From JBBCJM01 sp037190175 (GTDB taxonomy: Bacteria > Pseudomonadota > Alphaproteobacteria > Rhodobacterales > Rhodobacteraceae), in assembly GCA_037190175.1 (NCBI GenBank), contig JBBCJM010000144.1, forward strand, positions 1 to 5,860: DNA of 5,860 nucleotides, read 5' to 3'. Shown in pieces: positions 5,634 through 5,860 of this stretch. Position numbers and translations under genes: made by a program. The notes beneath the pieces are model-generated. The model searched no databases. It was given only the letters and a program-made list of their open reading frames with translations, and was not told the origin of the DNA. Positions within the stretch are counted from its first letter, which is position 1; each line of letters starts with the position of its first letter.

Positions 5634-5860
5634 GCGCCACCCCCCGGCCGAGGCCGGAAGCCGCCTCCGCCGCCGCCCGGATCGCGCGGATATTGGCGCC
5701 GTAGACCTCCGGCGTGGCGACCGACCCGCCCTTGAACACCGCCGAGCCCGCCACCAGCACATCCGCCCCGGCGGCGGCCACCAGCGGCGCGGTCTCCGGC
5801 GTCACCCCGCCGTCGATCTCGACATGCACCGGCCGGTCGCCGATCATCGCCCGCAGCCGG
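5626..5860 (-). CDS. rpe: Ribulose-phosphate 3-epimerase, C-terminal part (5' end outside window)
   Basis: Only the last 77 residues are visible; a full protein of this family is about 220-230. They hold the C-terminal signature of the TIM-barrel epimerase that interconverts ribulose 5-phosphate and xylulose 5-phosphate in the pentose-phosphate and Calvin cycles: VHVEIDGGV with the catalytic, metal-binding Asp, then GADVLVAGSAVFKGG, whose GGV and GSA segments bind phosphate, and a final NIRAIRAAA helix. The reading frame enters from the right edge with no start codon needed inside the window; the in-frame ATG at 5847 is internal. It overlaps gph by 8 bases. The rpe-gph order is conserved in many proteobacteria (cbbE-cbbZ in Calvin-cycle bacteria), so the two are very likely cotranscribed with the DDAH gene. 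Confidence 0.93.
   Translation of the reverse strand, partial: RLRAMIGDRPVHVEIDGGVTPETAPLVAAAGADVLVAGSAVFKGGSVATPEVYGANIRAIRAAAEAASGLGRGVALA

Overview
The window is about 70% G+C with codons strongly biased to G/C third positions. Its genes (a rpe-gph pair, a dimethylargininase, a HisD-family dehydrogenase of the sulfopropanediol-dehydrogenase type, a tandem SnoaL-like protein) resemble those of an alphaproteobacterium, most likely Rhodobacteraceae (Paracoccus/Rhodobacter-like). That placement is inferred from protein character only. I see no mobile element, CRISPR array, tRNA or rRNA.

Layout. (1) Bases 1-2400, minus strand: a two-gene unit. The upstream gene (2330-1161) encodes a 389-residue protein built from two SnoaL/NTF2-like domains. 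The downstream gene (1135 to beyond the left edge) encodes a HisD-fold, zinc-dependent NAD alcohol dehydrogenase with its catalytic residues intact. A near-perfect 22-bp palindrome (2379-2400) lies 48 bp before the first start codon and looks like an operator. (2) Bases 2501-3505, minus strand: a predicted GT-A-fold glycosyltransferase-like protein with a DTD motif. (3) Bases 3549-3959, plus strand: a small exported protein of unknown function, divergent from the glycosyltransferase across only 43 bp. (4) Bases 3960-4156: a non-coding convergent gap carrying a large G/C-rich inverted repeat that could end transcription from both sides. (5) Bases 4157-5860, minus strand: a compact operon reading rpe (ribulose-phosphate 3-epimerase, 5' end outside the window), gph (phosphoglycolate phosphatase, overlapping rpe and probably starting at TTG), then a dimethylarginine dimethylaminohydrolase (DDAH) gene.

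How the genes may work together. rpe and gph serve the pentose-phosphate/Calvin cycle and 2-phosphoglycolate salvage. The DDAH appended to them would release citrulline and dimethylamine from methylated arginine. The HisD-like/SnoaL-like pair looks like a regulated catabolic module whose substrate cannot be read from sequence. It is the part of the window most likely to hold undescribed biochemistry. Most of the remainder is ordinary chromosomal housekeeping.
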